DNA of 16,823 nt. It comes from Pseudomonadota bacterium. GTDB lineage: Bacteria > Pseudomonadota > Gammaproteobacteria > Steroidobacterales > Steroidobacteraceae. A program made the translations under genes and the position numbers. Below the pieces are notes generated by a model that made no database searches, had not been told where the DNA came from, and saw nothing but the letters and a program-made list of their open reading frames with translations. Within the stretch, counting starts at the first letter, position 1. Every line of letters starts with the position of its first letter. Positions 7,134-14,657 of the stretch are shown in pieces. The stretch covers positions 1 through 16,823 of the forward strand of contig JAEZCN010000109.1 of NCBI GenBank assembly GCA_023433515.1, written 5' to 3'.

Positions 7134-7884
7134 TCACCACCGTTTCGCGCCGCGCGAACATCGGTTCAGCCACCGGCTGTTCATGATGTACGTGGACCTC
7201 GCCGAGCTCGACGAGATCTTCCGCGGCCGCTGGCTGTGGTCGGCGCGGCGCCCCGCGCTCGCCTGGCTGCGGCGCGCCGACTACATCGGCGATGCCGCGC
7301 AATCCATCGACTCCGTGGTGCGCGACTGCATCGCGGGCCGCACGCGCGAGCGGCCGACGGGCCCGATCCGCATGCTCACGCACCTGCGCTACTTCGGCGT
7401 GGGCTTCAATCCGGTCACGTTCTATTACTGCTTCGACGCGGCGGACACGCGCGTCGAGTCGGTGGTCGCCGAGATCACCAACACGCCCTGGAACGAGCGT
7501 CACGCCTACGTGCTCACCGACACGCAGCCCGAAGGCGCGCGGACTCTGCGCTACCGCTTCGAGAAGGACTTCCACGTCTCTCCGTTCATGCCCATGGACA
7601 TGAGTTACGACTGGCGCTTCGGCGTGCCGGGCGACTCGTTGCGCGTGAACCTGCAGAACTACCGCGCCGGCGAGCGCGTGTTCGATGCCACGCTGGATCT
7701 GTCCCGCCGCGAGATCGGCGCCGGATCGCTGGCGCGCGCGCTCGTGAGCTTTCCCTGCATGACGGCGACAGTGCTCGCCGGCATCTACACGCAGGCGTTC
7801 AGGCTGTGGCTCAAGCGCATTCCATTCCACGCCCATCCGTCGAGGACCCAGGACCATGCAGATGACGTCGCCTCACAACTCTGA
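7102..7884 (+). CDS. DUF1365 family protein (COG3496)
   Basis: A 260-residue protein starting at ATG 7102, seven bases after GGGAG (7090-7094). Family features are the opening SALYTGRLSHHRFAPREHRFSHRLFMMYVDLAEL, the core LTHLRYFGVGFNPVTFYYCFD, ITNTPWNERHAYVL, the KDFHVSPFMPMDMSYDWRF block, and the hydrophobic C-terminal segment ending in LWLKRIPFHAHP. The biochemical activity of DUF1365 is not established. It is nearly always genetically linked to COG2907 and a CFA-like methyltransferase, as here, suggesting a shared pathway. It overlaps both neighbours (32 and 29 bases), so translation is probably coupled. Confidence 0.88.
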   Translation: MHSALYTGRLSHHRFAPREHRFSHRLFMMYVDLAELDEIFRGRWLWSARRPALAWLRRADYIGDAAQSIDSVVRDCIAGRTRERPTGPIRMLTHLRYFGVGFNPVTFYYCFDAADTRVESVVAEITNTPWNERHAYVLTDTQPEGARTLRYRFEKDFHVSPFMPMDMSYDWRFGVPGDSLRVNLQNYRAGERVFDATLDLSRREIGAGSLARALVSFPCMTATVLAGIYTQAFRLWLKRIPFHAHPSRTQDHADDVASQL

Positions 7885-9145
7885 AGCCGCCGAGGTACTG
7901 CCGGGCACGCGCGCCGCGCGCGGCTCGCGCCCGGGCGCGCTCGATGCCTTCGCGCGGCGCGCCGTGTTCGCCCGGCTCGAGGCGCTGCGCAACGGCTGCC
8001 TCGTGCTCGTCGAGGGCAACGAGCGGCATCGCTTCGGCCGGCCCTGCGCCGAACTACCCGAGCCCGTGGTGATCCACGTGCACGACGCGCGCATGTACGG
8101 CGACGTCGCGTTCGGCGGCTCGGTGGGCGCGGGCGAGGCGTACATGCACGGCCACTGGACCACGGCGCAACTCGTCGACGTGATGCGGCTGTTCGTGCTC
8201 AACATGGATGCGCTCGATGGCCTGGAAGGCGGAGCCGCGCGGCTCACGCAGCCGTTGCGCAAGGCGTTGCATGCCTTGCATCGTAACAGCCGCGCCGGCG
8301 CGCGCCGCAACATCGCCGCGCACTACGACCTCGGCAACGAGTTCTTCGCGCTGTTCCTCGACGAGACGATGATGTACTCGGCGGCGACCTTCGAGCACGC
8401 CGGCCAGTCGCTGCACGACGCGCAAGTCGCGCGCCTGGACCGCATCTGCCGCAAGCTCGCGCTCTCCCCGTCAGATCACCTGCTCGAGATCGGCACCGGC
8501 TGGGGCGGCCTCGCGCTGCACGCCGCGCGGCACTTCGGCTGCCGCGTGACCACCACCACGATCTCGCGCGAGCAGTGGCGCCTCGCGCGCGAGCGCGTGC
8601 GCGCCGCCGGCCTCGAGGGACGCATCGAGGTCCTCTGCGAGGACTACCGCGACCTCGACGGCGCCTACGACAAGCTCGTCTCCATCGAGATGATCGAGGC
8701 CATCGGCCACGCGCAGTACGACACCTATTTCGAGCGCTGCGCGGCGCTGCTGAAACCCGCAGGCGCGATGCTGCTGCAGGCCATCACGATCGCCGATCAG
8801 CGTTATGAACGCGCGCGCCGCTCGGTGGATTTCATCCAGCGTTACATTTTCCCGGGAAGCTGCATTCCATCCGTTGCCGCCCTCACCGGATCCGTCGCGC
8901 GCGCCAGCGACCTGCGCGTGTTCGACCTCGAGGACATCGGTCCGCACTACGCCACCACGCTCGCGCACTGGCGGCGCAACTTCCGCGCCAACCTCGCGCG
9001 TATCCGCGCGCTGGGGTACGACGAGGAATTCATCCGCATGTGGGATTACTACTTCTGTTACTGCGAAGGCGGCTTCGCGGAGCGCGCCCTGGGCGACGTG
9101 CAGATGCTGCTGGTGAAGCCCCGCAACCGGTGCGCGACGCTGTGA
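7856..9145 (+). CDS. CFA-synthase-like fatty-acyl methyltransferase (COG2230)
   Basis: A 429-residue enzyme of the cyclopropane-fatty-acyl-phospholipid synthase family. An N-terminal lipid-binding-type domain (about 30-140) is followed by HYDLGNEFFALFLD (156-169), the SAM motif LLEIGTGWGGLA (209-220) and the C-terminal YIFPGSCIPSV block. Compared with E. coli Cfa, as remembered, the ring-closing bicarbonate site is altered. Cys139 is Ala176 (MYSAATF) and His266 is Gln308 (LLQAIT), while Glu239 (E281), Ile268 (I310) and Tyr317 (in HYATTL) are kept. This favours methyl transfer to a double bond without cyclopropane closure, as in UfaM-like enzymes (inference). The start could be ATG 7856 or ATG 7862. 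The stop overlaps the next start as GTGA. Confidence 0.88.
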   Translation: MQMTSPHNSEAAEVLPGTRAARGSRPGALDAFARRAVFARLEALRNGCLVLVEGNERHRFGRPCAELPEPVVIHVHDARMYGDVAFGGSVGAGEAYMHGHWTTAQLVDVMRLFVLNMDALDGLEGGAARLTQPLRKALHALHRNSRAGARRNIAAHYDLGNEFFALFLDETMMYSAATFEHAGQSLHDAQVARLDRICRKLALSPSDHLLEIGTGWGGLALHAARHFGCRVTTTTISREQWRLARERVRAAGLEGRIEVLCEDYRDLDGAYDKLVSIEMIEAIGHAQYDTYFERCAALLKPAGAMLLQAITIADQRYERARRSVDFIQRYIFPGSCIPSVAALTGSVARASDLRVFDLEDIGPHYATTLAHWRRNFRANLARIRALGYDEEFIRMWDYYFCYCEGGFAERALGDVQMLLVKPRNRCATL

Positions 9146-9948
9146 TCGCGCCCGGACTGTTCACGCCCGGCGCGACCGCGCTGGGCCTCATCGCCGCCCT
9201 CGCCTTCGGCACCTGGCTCGTGAGCCGGGTGCGCCGCGACGTGAGCATCGTCGATGGCATGTGGCCGGTGTTCATCGGCGCCGCGGGCGCGTATTACGGC
9301 TGGAGCGCGCCGCATCTCGACTGGGCGGACGTCGTCGCGCTGTCGTTGCTGGCAGCATGGGCGGTGCGGCTGTGCCTGCACATCACCGTGCGCAACCACG
9401 GTCAACCGGAGGATCGCCGCTACCAGGCCATCCGCGCCCACAACCAGCCGGGGTTCGAATACAAGAGCCTGTACATCGTGTTCGGCTTCCAGGCGCTGCT
9501 CGCGTGGATCGTCGCGCTGCCGTTCCTGGCAATGTCGCGCGCGGGCGCGGGCATGGTCGCGCTGACGATGGCGGGCGCGGCGCTCGCCGCGTTCGGCATC
9601 GTGTTCGAGTCCGTGGCCGATGGGCAGCTCGAACGCTTCCGGCGGCGTCAGGGCAGCCAGCGCGGCGTGCTCGACACCGGCCTGTGGCGCTACTCGCGCC
9701 ACCCGAACTACTTCGGTGAGTGCTGCGTGTGGTGGGGATTCGGCTGCATGGCGCTCGCTACCGGCGCCTGGTGGGCGCTCGCGAGCCCGCTACTGATGAC
9801 GGTGCTGCTGCTGCGCGTGAGCGGCGTGAGCCTGCTCGAGCGCACCATCGGCGAACGCCGGCCGGAATACGCGCGTTACGTGCGGACGACGAACGCCTTC
9901 CTGCCGCGGAAGCCCCGTCTCGACCCGGACGGCGCGCGCGGGCCGTGA
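9142..9948 (+). CDS. DUF1295 / steroid 5-alpha-reductase-like membrane protein (COG3752)
   Basis: A 268-residue polytopic membrane protein. The start is taken as GTG 9142, which overlaps the upstream stop (GTGA); GTG 9130 is an alternative. Conserved points are RRDVSIVDGMWP (31-42), FEYKSLYIVFGFQALL (105-120) and the family signature LWRYSRHPNYFGECCVWWG (181-199), followed by the C-terminal R-PEYARYVRTTNAFLP. DUF1295 belongs to the 5-alpha-reductase/isoprenylcysteine methyltransferase-like superfamily of membrane enzymes; the substrate is unknown. As last gene of the operon it may reduce or otherwise modify the acyl product (inference). It is followed immediately by a long inverted repeat. 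Confidence 0.87.
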   Translation: MIAPGLFTPGATALGLIAALAFGTWLVSRVRRDVSIVDGMWPVFIGAAGAYYGWSAPHLDWADVVALSLLAAWAVRLCLHITVRNHGQPEDRRYQAIRAHNQPGFEYKSLYIVFGFQALLAWIVALPFLAMSRAGAGMVALTMAGAALAAFGIVFESVADGQLERFRRRQGSQRGVLDTGLWRYSRHPNYFGECCVWWGFGCMALATGAWWALASPLLMTVLLLRVSGVSLLERTIGERRPEYARYVRTTNAFLPRKPRLDPDGARGP

Positions 9949-9952
9949 AATG

Positions 9953-10005
9953 TCGGCGAGGGGCAGCTTGCTCCTGGGGGAGGCATCAATGCTGCCCCTC
10001 GCCGA
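9953..10005. terminator. Long perfect inverted repeat between convergent genes, probable bidirectional terminator
   Basis: Bases 9953-9967 and 9991-10005 are perfect reverse complements over 15 bp (left arm TCGGCGAGGGGCAGC) around a 23-base loop. The loop itself holds CTCC...GGAG, which can form a small inner hairpin. It lies between the DUF1295 stop (9948) and the receptor stop (10008, opposite strand). No T tract follows either arm, so it is not a textbook intrinsic terminator; a transcript-end-protecting or Rho-assisted bidirectional terminator is the simplest reading. Confidence 0.6.
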
Positions 10006-10007
10006 TC

Positions 10008-12704
10008 TCACCACTTCTTGCGAAGCGTGAGTCCTACGATCCGGCCCACGGGATTGTTGAGGGTCGGATCAAATCCACCACCGCCGTTCGGACTCTGCGC
10101 GATGTTGACGAAGGGCGGCTCCTCGTCGAGCAGGTTCACCGCGTCGAGCGCGACCGACAGGCCGTCCGCGAATCCGCCGCCACTGAAGTGGTACGCGAGG
10201 TTCAGGTCGAACGTGGTCAGCGAGTCGACGGTCTCCACCGGGCTCACGAGGTTGTTGTCGTAAGCGCCCAGGTGGGTGACGAACAACGCCGCCGAGAGTC
10301 CGCCGAGCTTCCATGAGAAATCGGCGCGCGCCTTGAACTCGAGCGGGTTGTAGATCGTGTTGAGCTGATCGACTTCGTCCGCCGCCGGGGTGATGGCGAC
10401 GTCGTACTTCGTGAAATACGTCGTCATCAACCCGAAGCCGAACACGCCGGCCGATTCGGTATCGATGCTGAAGTCGGCCGTGAAGTCGATACCTTCGGCG
10501 ATCGTCGTTCCGAGGTTGTTCGTGCGGCCGTCGACGTACAGCGTCACGGGATTCGGCAACACGCCGCGGATCGGCTTCGTGGCGACCAGATTCGCGACAA
10601 AAGCCGGATCCGGATTGCGCACGATGATCCCGGTGCCGGCGAACTGGCTCTCGCGGTTCAGGATCGTGAGATCCGAGAGGTACGAGGTGATCTGCTTCTC
10701 GTAGTCGATGTGGAAATACGTGAGGCCGAGCCGCACGTCGTCGCGCGGCGCGAAGTCGACGCCGAACGTGTACGACTGCGCCGTCTCGGGCTCGAGCTCG
10801 AGGTTGCCGCCCGAGAGCGTGATGCCCTGCGTGATCGCCCCACCGCGCGTCGGATCCGAATAGTTCTGCACGTACAACGCGGACGAGTTGCCGTAGATCT
10901 GCGCGAACGTCGGCGCGCGGAAGGATTCGCCGTAGGTTCCGCGGAATTTCAGCGAATCGGTCGGCGCCCAGTTGATGCCGTACTTCGGGTTGATCGTCGA
11001 GCCATCGTCGAGATCGCTGTAGTCGTCATAGCGCACGGCCAGGTCGAGCGTCAGCTCGCGCAAACCGGGCCGCGCGTTACTCTCGCCGAACAGCGGCACG
11101 AGCAGTTCGGCGTACGCGGAATGAACCTTGCGGCGCACCCGCGGCGTGATGCCGTTGATCGGCGCCTCCCACGTGCCGCTGATCAGGCCGGACTTGCTGG
11201 TGAGGAGCTGCCCTTCGTAACCGACGGCCGCGCGCAGGTCGCCACCCGGAAGACTCGCGATCGGGCCGTCGACCTTGAGCTCCCAGCCCTGGAAGTGCGT
11301 GTCGCCGGGCGCGATGAACAACTGGTTCGCGAGGTTGGCGAGCACGGCGTCGCTATTGGGCGCCGTGCTGAACGGATTGAACGCGGTGGCGGGATCCGTA
11401 CGGGCGAGCGCCGCGTTGAGCGCGGCGTTGTTGATGCCGTACTGCGAGGTGCTGCGCTCCTCGTCGTGTCCGTAGCTGTAGAGGGCCTCGAGATTCCAGT
11501 CCGCGCCGAGCTGCACGCGCGTTCCGACCGTGCCTTGGTAGGCCTCTGAGAATCCGTGCGTGTCGTTCGATGGTAGTTGGTCGCCGAACGCGTAGTTGAC
11601 CGTCACCTGGGTCGCCGTGCTGCCCGGTGGCCGGACGAAGAACGGGTTCACGTCGCGCACGGTCAGCGCCGCGGCCTGGTTGCCCACCTGGTTCACGAAC
11701 GTGCGGCGCGACCAGAACGCATCCGCGAACAGCGAGACCCGATCGCTCAAATTCAGGTCGAAGGTGGCCATCGCGGAATTGCGTTCCTGCTCGGGAAACA
11801 GGTCCTGGTATTGCGCGTTGTCGCAACGATTGGTGGTGTTGGGAACGAGCTGCCCCGCCGTCGCCGGCGTGACTCCACCCTGCGGGATGGCGTGACTCAC
11901 GCCACCCACGACGATGTTGCCGGGATTACATTGGGCGACGCGGAAGTCGCGCCCGCCGCGCTCGCGCAGGTCGCCGCGGAAGAAGTCGCGATCCGTGCCG
12001 CTGAGATTGCTGTGATAGGAGTTCTCGAACGCGACCATCGCGTGGCCGTTCGACCAGCCGAATCCGCCGATCGCGCCGATCTGCCGCTCGTCGTACGCAT
12101 CCCCGCGTCCGCCGCGCAGACTCACCTCGACGCCCTCGAAGTGGCGCCGCGGGATCAGGTTGACCACGCCCGCGACCGCGTCGGAGCCGTAGATCGCCGA
12201 CGCGCCGTCCGAAACGACTTCGACGCGCTCGAGCGCGAGCGTCGGAATGATGGAAGGGTCGACCGCGAAGCCGGTGGTGCCCTGCGGCACCGCGCGGTGC
12301 CCGTCGAGCAGCGTGAGCGTCGAATACGGTCCGAGGCCGCGCAGGTTGATCGATGTGCCGTAAGTGATGTTGCCCGAGCCGCCGGACTGGCCGCGCGAGT
12401 TCTCGGACACGCCGAGGTTGAACACCTGCGGCAGTTTCTGGATCAGCGAAGAAGTGGAGAGCGGCGCGAGCGCATCGATGTCTTCGCGCCCGACCGCGGT
12501 GACCGTGGAGCCGACAGGCTGGGAGCCGCGGATGCGGCTGCCCGTCACGATGACTTCGTCCAACGTGGCGGCCGGTGCGGCCCCCGGCGCGGGATCTTCC
12601 GCATACGCGGCAAAGGGCGCCGCCGCGGCGCCCGCGACGCATAACGCCATCCGCACCGCGCGCGCAACCTGTGCGCGCATGTCGTTAGAAGCTTCCGGAC
12701 TCAC
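10008..12704 (-). CDS. TonB-dependent outer-membrane receptor
   Basis: An 898-residue receptor. GTG 12704 is preceded by GGGAGGGG (12715-12708 on the minus strand); an in-frame ATG at 12680 would give a more compact signal peptide (MRAQVARAVRMALCVAGAAAAPFAAYA). A TonB-box-like LDEVIVTGSRI (48-58) precedes the plug domain, which includes SINLRGLGPYSTLTLLDGHRAV and VEVVSDGASAIYGSDAVAGVVNLI. A beta-barrel of about 700 residues ends in the aromatic residue expected for BAM recognition (LTLRKKW). There is no N-terminal secretin/STN signalling domain. The ligand is unknown. Divergence from marR and the operator-like motif shared with the TRAP operon suggest it imports the substrate that the TRAP system then moves across the inner membrane (inference). 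Confidence 0.93.
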   Translation of the reverse strand: MSPEASNDMRAQVARAVRMALCVAGAAAAPFAAYAEDPAPGAAPAATLDEVIVTGSRIRGSQPVGSTVTAVGREDIDALAPLSTSSLIQKLPQVFNLGVSENSRGQSGGSGNITYGTSINLRGLGPYSTLTLLDGHRAVPQGTTGFAVDPSIIPTLALERVEVVSDGASAIYGSDAVAGVVNLIPRRHFEGVEVSLRGGRGDAYDERQIGAIGGFGWSNGHAMVAFENSYHSNLSGTDRDFFRGDLRERGGRDFRVAQCNPGNIVVGGVSHAIPQGGVTPATAGQLVPNTTNRCDNAQYQDLFPEQERNSAMATFDLNLSDRVSLFADAFWSRRTFVNQVGNQAAALTVRDVNPFFVRPPGSTATQVTVNYAFGDQLPSNDTHGFSEAYQGTVGTRVQLGADWNLEALYSYGHDEERSTSQYGINNAALNAALARTDPATAFNPFSTAPNSDAVLANLANQLFIAPGDTHFQGWELKVDGPIASLPGGDLRAAVGYEGQLLTSKSGLISGTWEAPINGITPRVRRKVHSAYAELLVPLFGESNARPGLRELTLDLAVRYDDYSDLDDGSTINPKYGINWAPTDSLKFRGTYGESFRAPTFAQIYGNSSALYVQNYSDPTRGGAITQGITLSGGNLELEPETAQSYTFGVDFAPRDDVRLGLTYFHIDYEKQITSYLSDLTILNRESQFAGTGIIVRNPDPAFVANLVATKPIRGVLPNPVTLYVDGRTNNLGTTIAEGIDFTADFSIDTESAGVFGFGLMTTYFTKYDVAITPAADEVDQLNTIYNPLEFKARADFSWKLGGLSAALFVTHLGAYDNNLVSPVETVDSLTTFDLNLAYHFSGGGFADGLSVALDAVNLLDEEPPFVNIAQSPNGGGGFDPTLNNPVGRIVGLTLRKKW

Positions 12705-12840
12705 ATTCCCCTCCCGTTATACGCCTCGCTCCCTATCTACTTGGGAGTCGGTGCATGCAGTTCTGGTGTTCGATCGTCGCGTGGCGGCGACTCCCCCGTG
12801 AGCGCGGTCAGCCTGCGCCCCATGCCGCGCGCTTGTCAAT

Positions 12841-12873
12841 ATGGTTTGTACTGCCAACTATCTGCACCACCAA
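12841..12873 (-). promoter_or_regulatory. Operator-like motif, copy A (receptor/marR intergenic region)
   Basis: On the minus strand this 33-bp site reads TTGGTGGT (12873-12866), seven bases, then GTTGGCAGTACAAACCAT (12858-12841). The same two blocks occur at 13487-13524 on the plus strand with 8/8 and 15/18 identity. The outer ends form a rough dyad (TTGGT...ACCAT). It is the best candidate for the MarR binding site controlling the receptor and marR itself. The rest of this 259-base intergenic region (12705-12963) holds a GC-rich inverted repeat (12897-12921) but no convincing promoter. Confidence 0.55.
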
Positions 12874-12963
12874 CGTTACCGCTCACACGCGGCACCGGGC
12901 GGAGGTCCTGTTTGACCGCCCCCCGGGGGTCGAGTAGGTTTGCCCGCGCAACGGCGAGGCACC

Positions 12964-13449
12964 ATGGCTAGCAGGAAGACTTCCAGACAAAACGCTGATT
13001 TACGCGCGCAGTCGACGCTCGGCATCGACCTCGACTGCCTGCCGACCCTGCTCGGCTTCAACATCCGCAGGGCGCAGATCGCGTTGTGGCGCGACTTCAA
13101 CCGCAACGTGGCCGAAGGCTACGTGCGCCCCGGCGTGTTCAGCGCCCTGCTGCTCGCGTATGCCAATCCGGGTATCGCGCAGATAGAAATCGGCAATCAG
13201 CTCGGCATCGACAAGGCCAGCGTGGTCTCGCTGATCGACCGCATGGAAGAGGCCGGCTGGGTCACGCGCAAACGTTCGACCGACGATCGCCGCCGGCAGG
13301 GGATTTTCCTGACCGCGGCCGGCACGCGCGCGTGCCGCTCGCTCAAGAAGGAAATGATCGACCACGAGCGCAAGTTCGTCAGCCGCTACACCGACCAGGA
13401 ACTGCGCACGCTGATCGCGCTGCTGCGCCGGCTGCACGACCCCGACTGA
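12964..13449 (+). CDS. MarR-family transcriptional regulator
   Basis: A 161-residue winged-helix regulator. ATG 12964 is preferred over an upstream in-frame TTG (12940) because it is canonical and preceded by GGCGAGGC. The helix-turn-helix is at about 72-98 (AQIEIGNQLGIDKASVVSLIDRMEEAG), and the wing contains the MarR-typical TDDRRRQGIFLTAAG (106-120). Flanking N- and C-terminal helices would form the dimer interface. MarR proteins usually repress divergent and adjacent catabolic or transport genes and release DNA on binding a small ligand. Here the likely targets are the divergent receptor and the CapA-TRAP operon, via the paired motif at 12841-12873 and 13487-13524 (inference). Confidence 0.9.
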   Translation: MASRKTSRQNADLRAQSTLGIDLDCLPTLLGFNIRRAQIALWRDFNRNVAEGYVRPGVFSALLLAYANPGIAQIEIGNQLGIDKASVVSLIDRMEEAGWVTRKRSTDDRRRQGIFLTAAGTRACRSLKKEMIDHERKFVSRYTDQELRTLIALLRRLHDPD

Positions 13450-13486
13450 CGCCCGCGGGTGCTCCCCGCTCGACTCGGCCGGGCGA

Positions 13487-13524
13487 TTGGTGGTAGTACT
13501 AGAATGGTTGACACTACAAACCAA
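13487..13524 (+). promoter_or_regulatory. Operator-like motif, copy B (upstream of capA-like gene)
   Basis: The site reads TTGGTGGT (13487-13494), twelve bases, then GTTGACACTACAAACCAA (13507-13524). The outer arms are a dyad: TTGGT-TAGT-type on the left, ACTAC-ACCAA on the right. It starts 38 bases after the marR stop and ends 26 bases before the capA-like start, so it could control an internal promoter. A TTGACA is embedded (13508-13513) and TAGAAT occurs at 13500-13505, but they are not arranged as a -35/-10 pair. The inner spacing is five bases longer than in copy A. Confidence 0.55.
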
Positions 13525-13550
13525 TTCGCGAGGGGCGCGCTTAACCTTCC

Positions 13551-14657
13551 ATGAGCGACGTCGACCTGGTCTTCTCCGGCGATCTGATTCTCGACGTACC
13601 GCAGCCTGATCACTGGCTGGACGGGATCGCCCCCGCCTTGCGCGCCGCGAACGTCGCGATCGGGCACGTCGAGGTGCCGCATACCCGTGCGGCGGCGCGC
13701 CTGCGCAGCGACATCGCCGCGCCCGGCGCCGATCCCGACAACGTGCCCGCGATAAGCCGCGCCGGGTTCCACGCGGTCACGCTCGCGGGCAATCACATCG
13801 CCGATTGCGGCGCCGAGGGCATCGCCGACACGGTCGCCGCGCTCGAAGCGGCGGGCGTCACGTCCTGCGGCGCCGGCGCCGACCTCGCCGCCGCGCGCCG
13901 TCCCTGCTTCATCGACGGCGCCGGTACCCGGATCGCCCTGCTCAGCTACAACTGCGTGGGGCCCGAGGATGCCTGGGCGACATCCGCCCGCGCCGGCTGC
14001 GCGTACGTGCGCATCGACACCGCCGACGGCTCCCCGATCAATCCGCGCGCGCCGCTCTCCACGCCGAACGAGGATTCGCTCGCGGACATGGCCGCGGACA
14101 TCCGCGCGGCGCGGGCCGCCGCGCCATTCGTCATCGTGGCCCTTCACAAGGGCATCGTGCACACGCCCGCGGTGCTCGCGCCCTACGAGCGCGCCGTCGC
14201 GCACGCGGCCATCGATGCCGGAGCCGACGTCGTGATCGGCCATCACGCGCACATCGTGCGCGGCATCGAGATCCATCGCGGCAAACCGATCTTTCACGGG
14301 CTCGGCAACGGCTGCGTGGTCACTCGCGCGTTGAGCCCGGACACCGACGATCCGGCGCGTGCCGAGTGGGCGCGCCGCCGCCGCGAGATCTTCGGCTTCA
14401 CCCCGGATCCCGCTTACTACCTCGCGCCATTTCATCCGGAAGCCGTCAACGCCATGCTCGGCTGCGTGCGCCTGCGCGCCGACGGCACACACGCCGCCGG
14501 TTTCATTCCGCTGCACGTCGATCCACCGGGCCGGCCGCGCGTCTGCGCGGAATCCGAAGCGCCGCGTGTGATGCGTTACGTGCGGGAAATCTCCGAGGCC
14601 GCGGGCCTCGCGCCGATCTCACTCGAATACCGGGAAGGCCGCGCATGGATACAGTGA
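13551..14657 (+). CDS. CapA/PGA_cap-family metallophosphatase-like protein
   Basis: A 368-residue cytoplasmic protein (no signal peptide) of the CapA family, related to poly-gamma-glutamate synthesis protein PgsA/CapA and to calcineurin-like phosphoesterases. Motifs in order are DLVFSGDLILD (5-15), VEVP (40-43, where family members usually have NLE-P), VTLAGNHIADCGAEG (76-90), ALHKGIVH (197-204) and DVVIGHHAHIVRGIEIHRGKPIFHGLGN (226-253). The histidine/aspartate/asparagine set of a di-metal site is largely present. Absence of an export signal and of other capsule genes argues against capsule synthesis. Within a TRAP transporter operon a hydrolytic step on the imported compound is more likely (inference). 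The gene overlaps the next one by 13 bases. Confidence 0.85.
   Translation: MSDVDLVFSGDLILDVPQPDHWLDGIAPALRAANVAIGHVEVPHTRAAARLRSDIAAPGADPDNVPAISRAGFHAVTLAGNHIADCGAEGIADTVAALEAAGVTSCGAGADLAAARRPCFIDGAGTRIALLSYNCVGPEDAWATSARAGCAYVRIDTADGSPINPRAPLSTPNEDSLADMAADIRAARAAAPFVIVALHKGIVHTPAVLAPYERAVAHAAIDAGADVVIGHHAHIVRGIEIHRGKPIFHGLGNGCVVTRALSPDTDDPARAEWARRRREIFGFTPDPAYYLAPFHPEAVNAMLGCVRLRADGTHAAGFIPLHVDPPGRPRVCAESEAPRVMRYVREISEAAGLAPISLEYREGRAWIQ

Noticed and set aside
11577..12644. 355-residue plus-strand open frame antisense to the receptor
   Set aside because: The receptor plug and barrel motifs are continuous on the minus strand; the plus-strand frame is R/A/D/H-rich without domain features.
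12716..12721. TATAAC on the minus strand as the receptor -10 box
   Set aside because: It is only 11 bases before the GTG, with the Shine-Dalgarno sequence in between, so transcription would start inside or after the ribosome-binding site. No -35 partner was seen either.
13508..13513. TTGACA as a -35 box for the capA-like operon
   Set aside because: No -10-like hexamer lies 15-19 bases downstream (the sequence there is G-rich), and the TTGACA falls inside the repeated operator-like motif.
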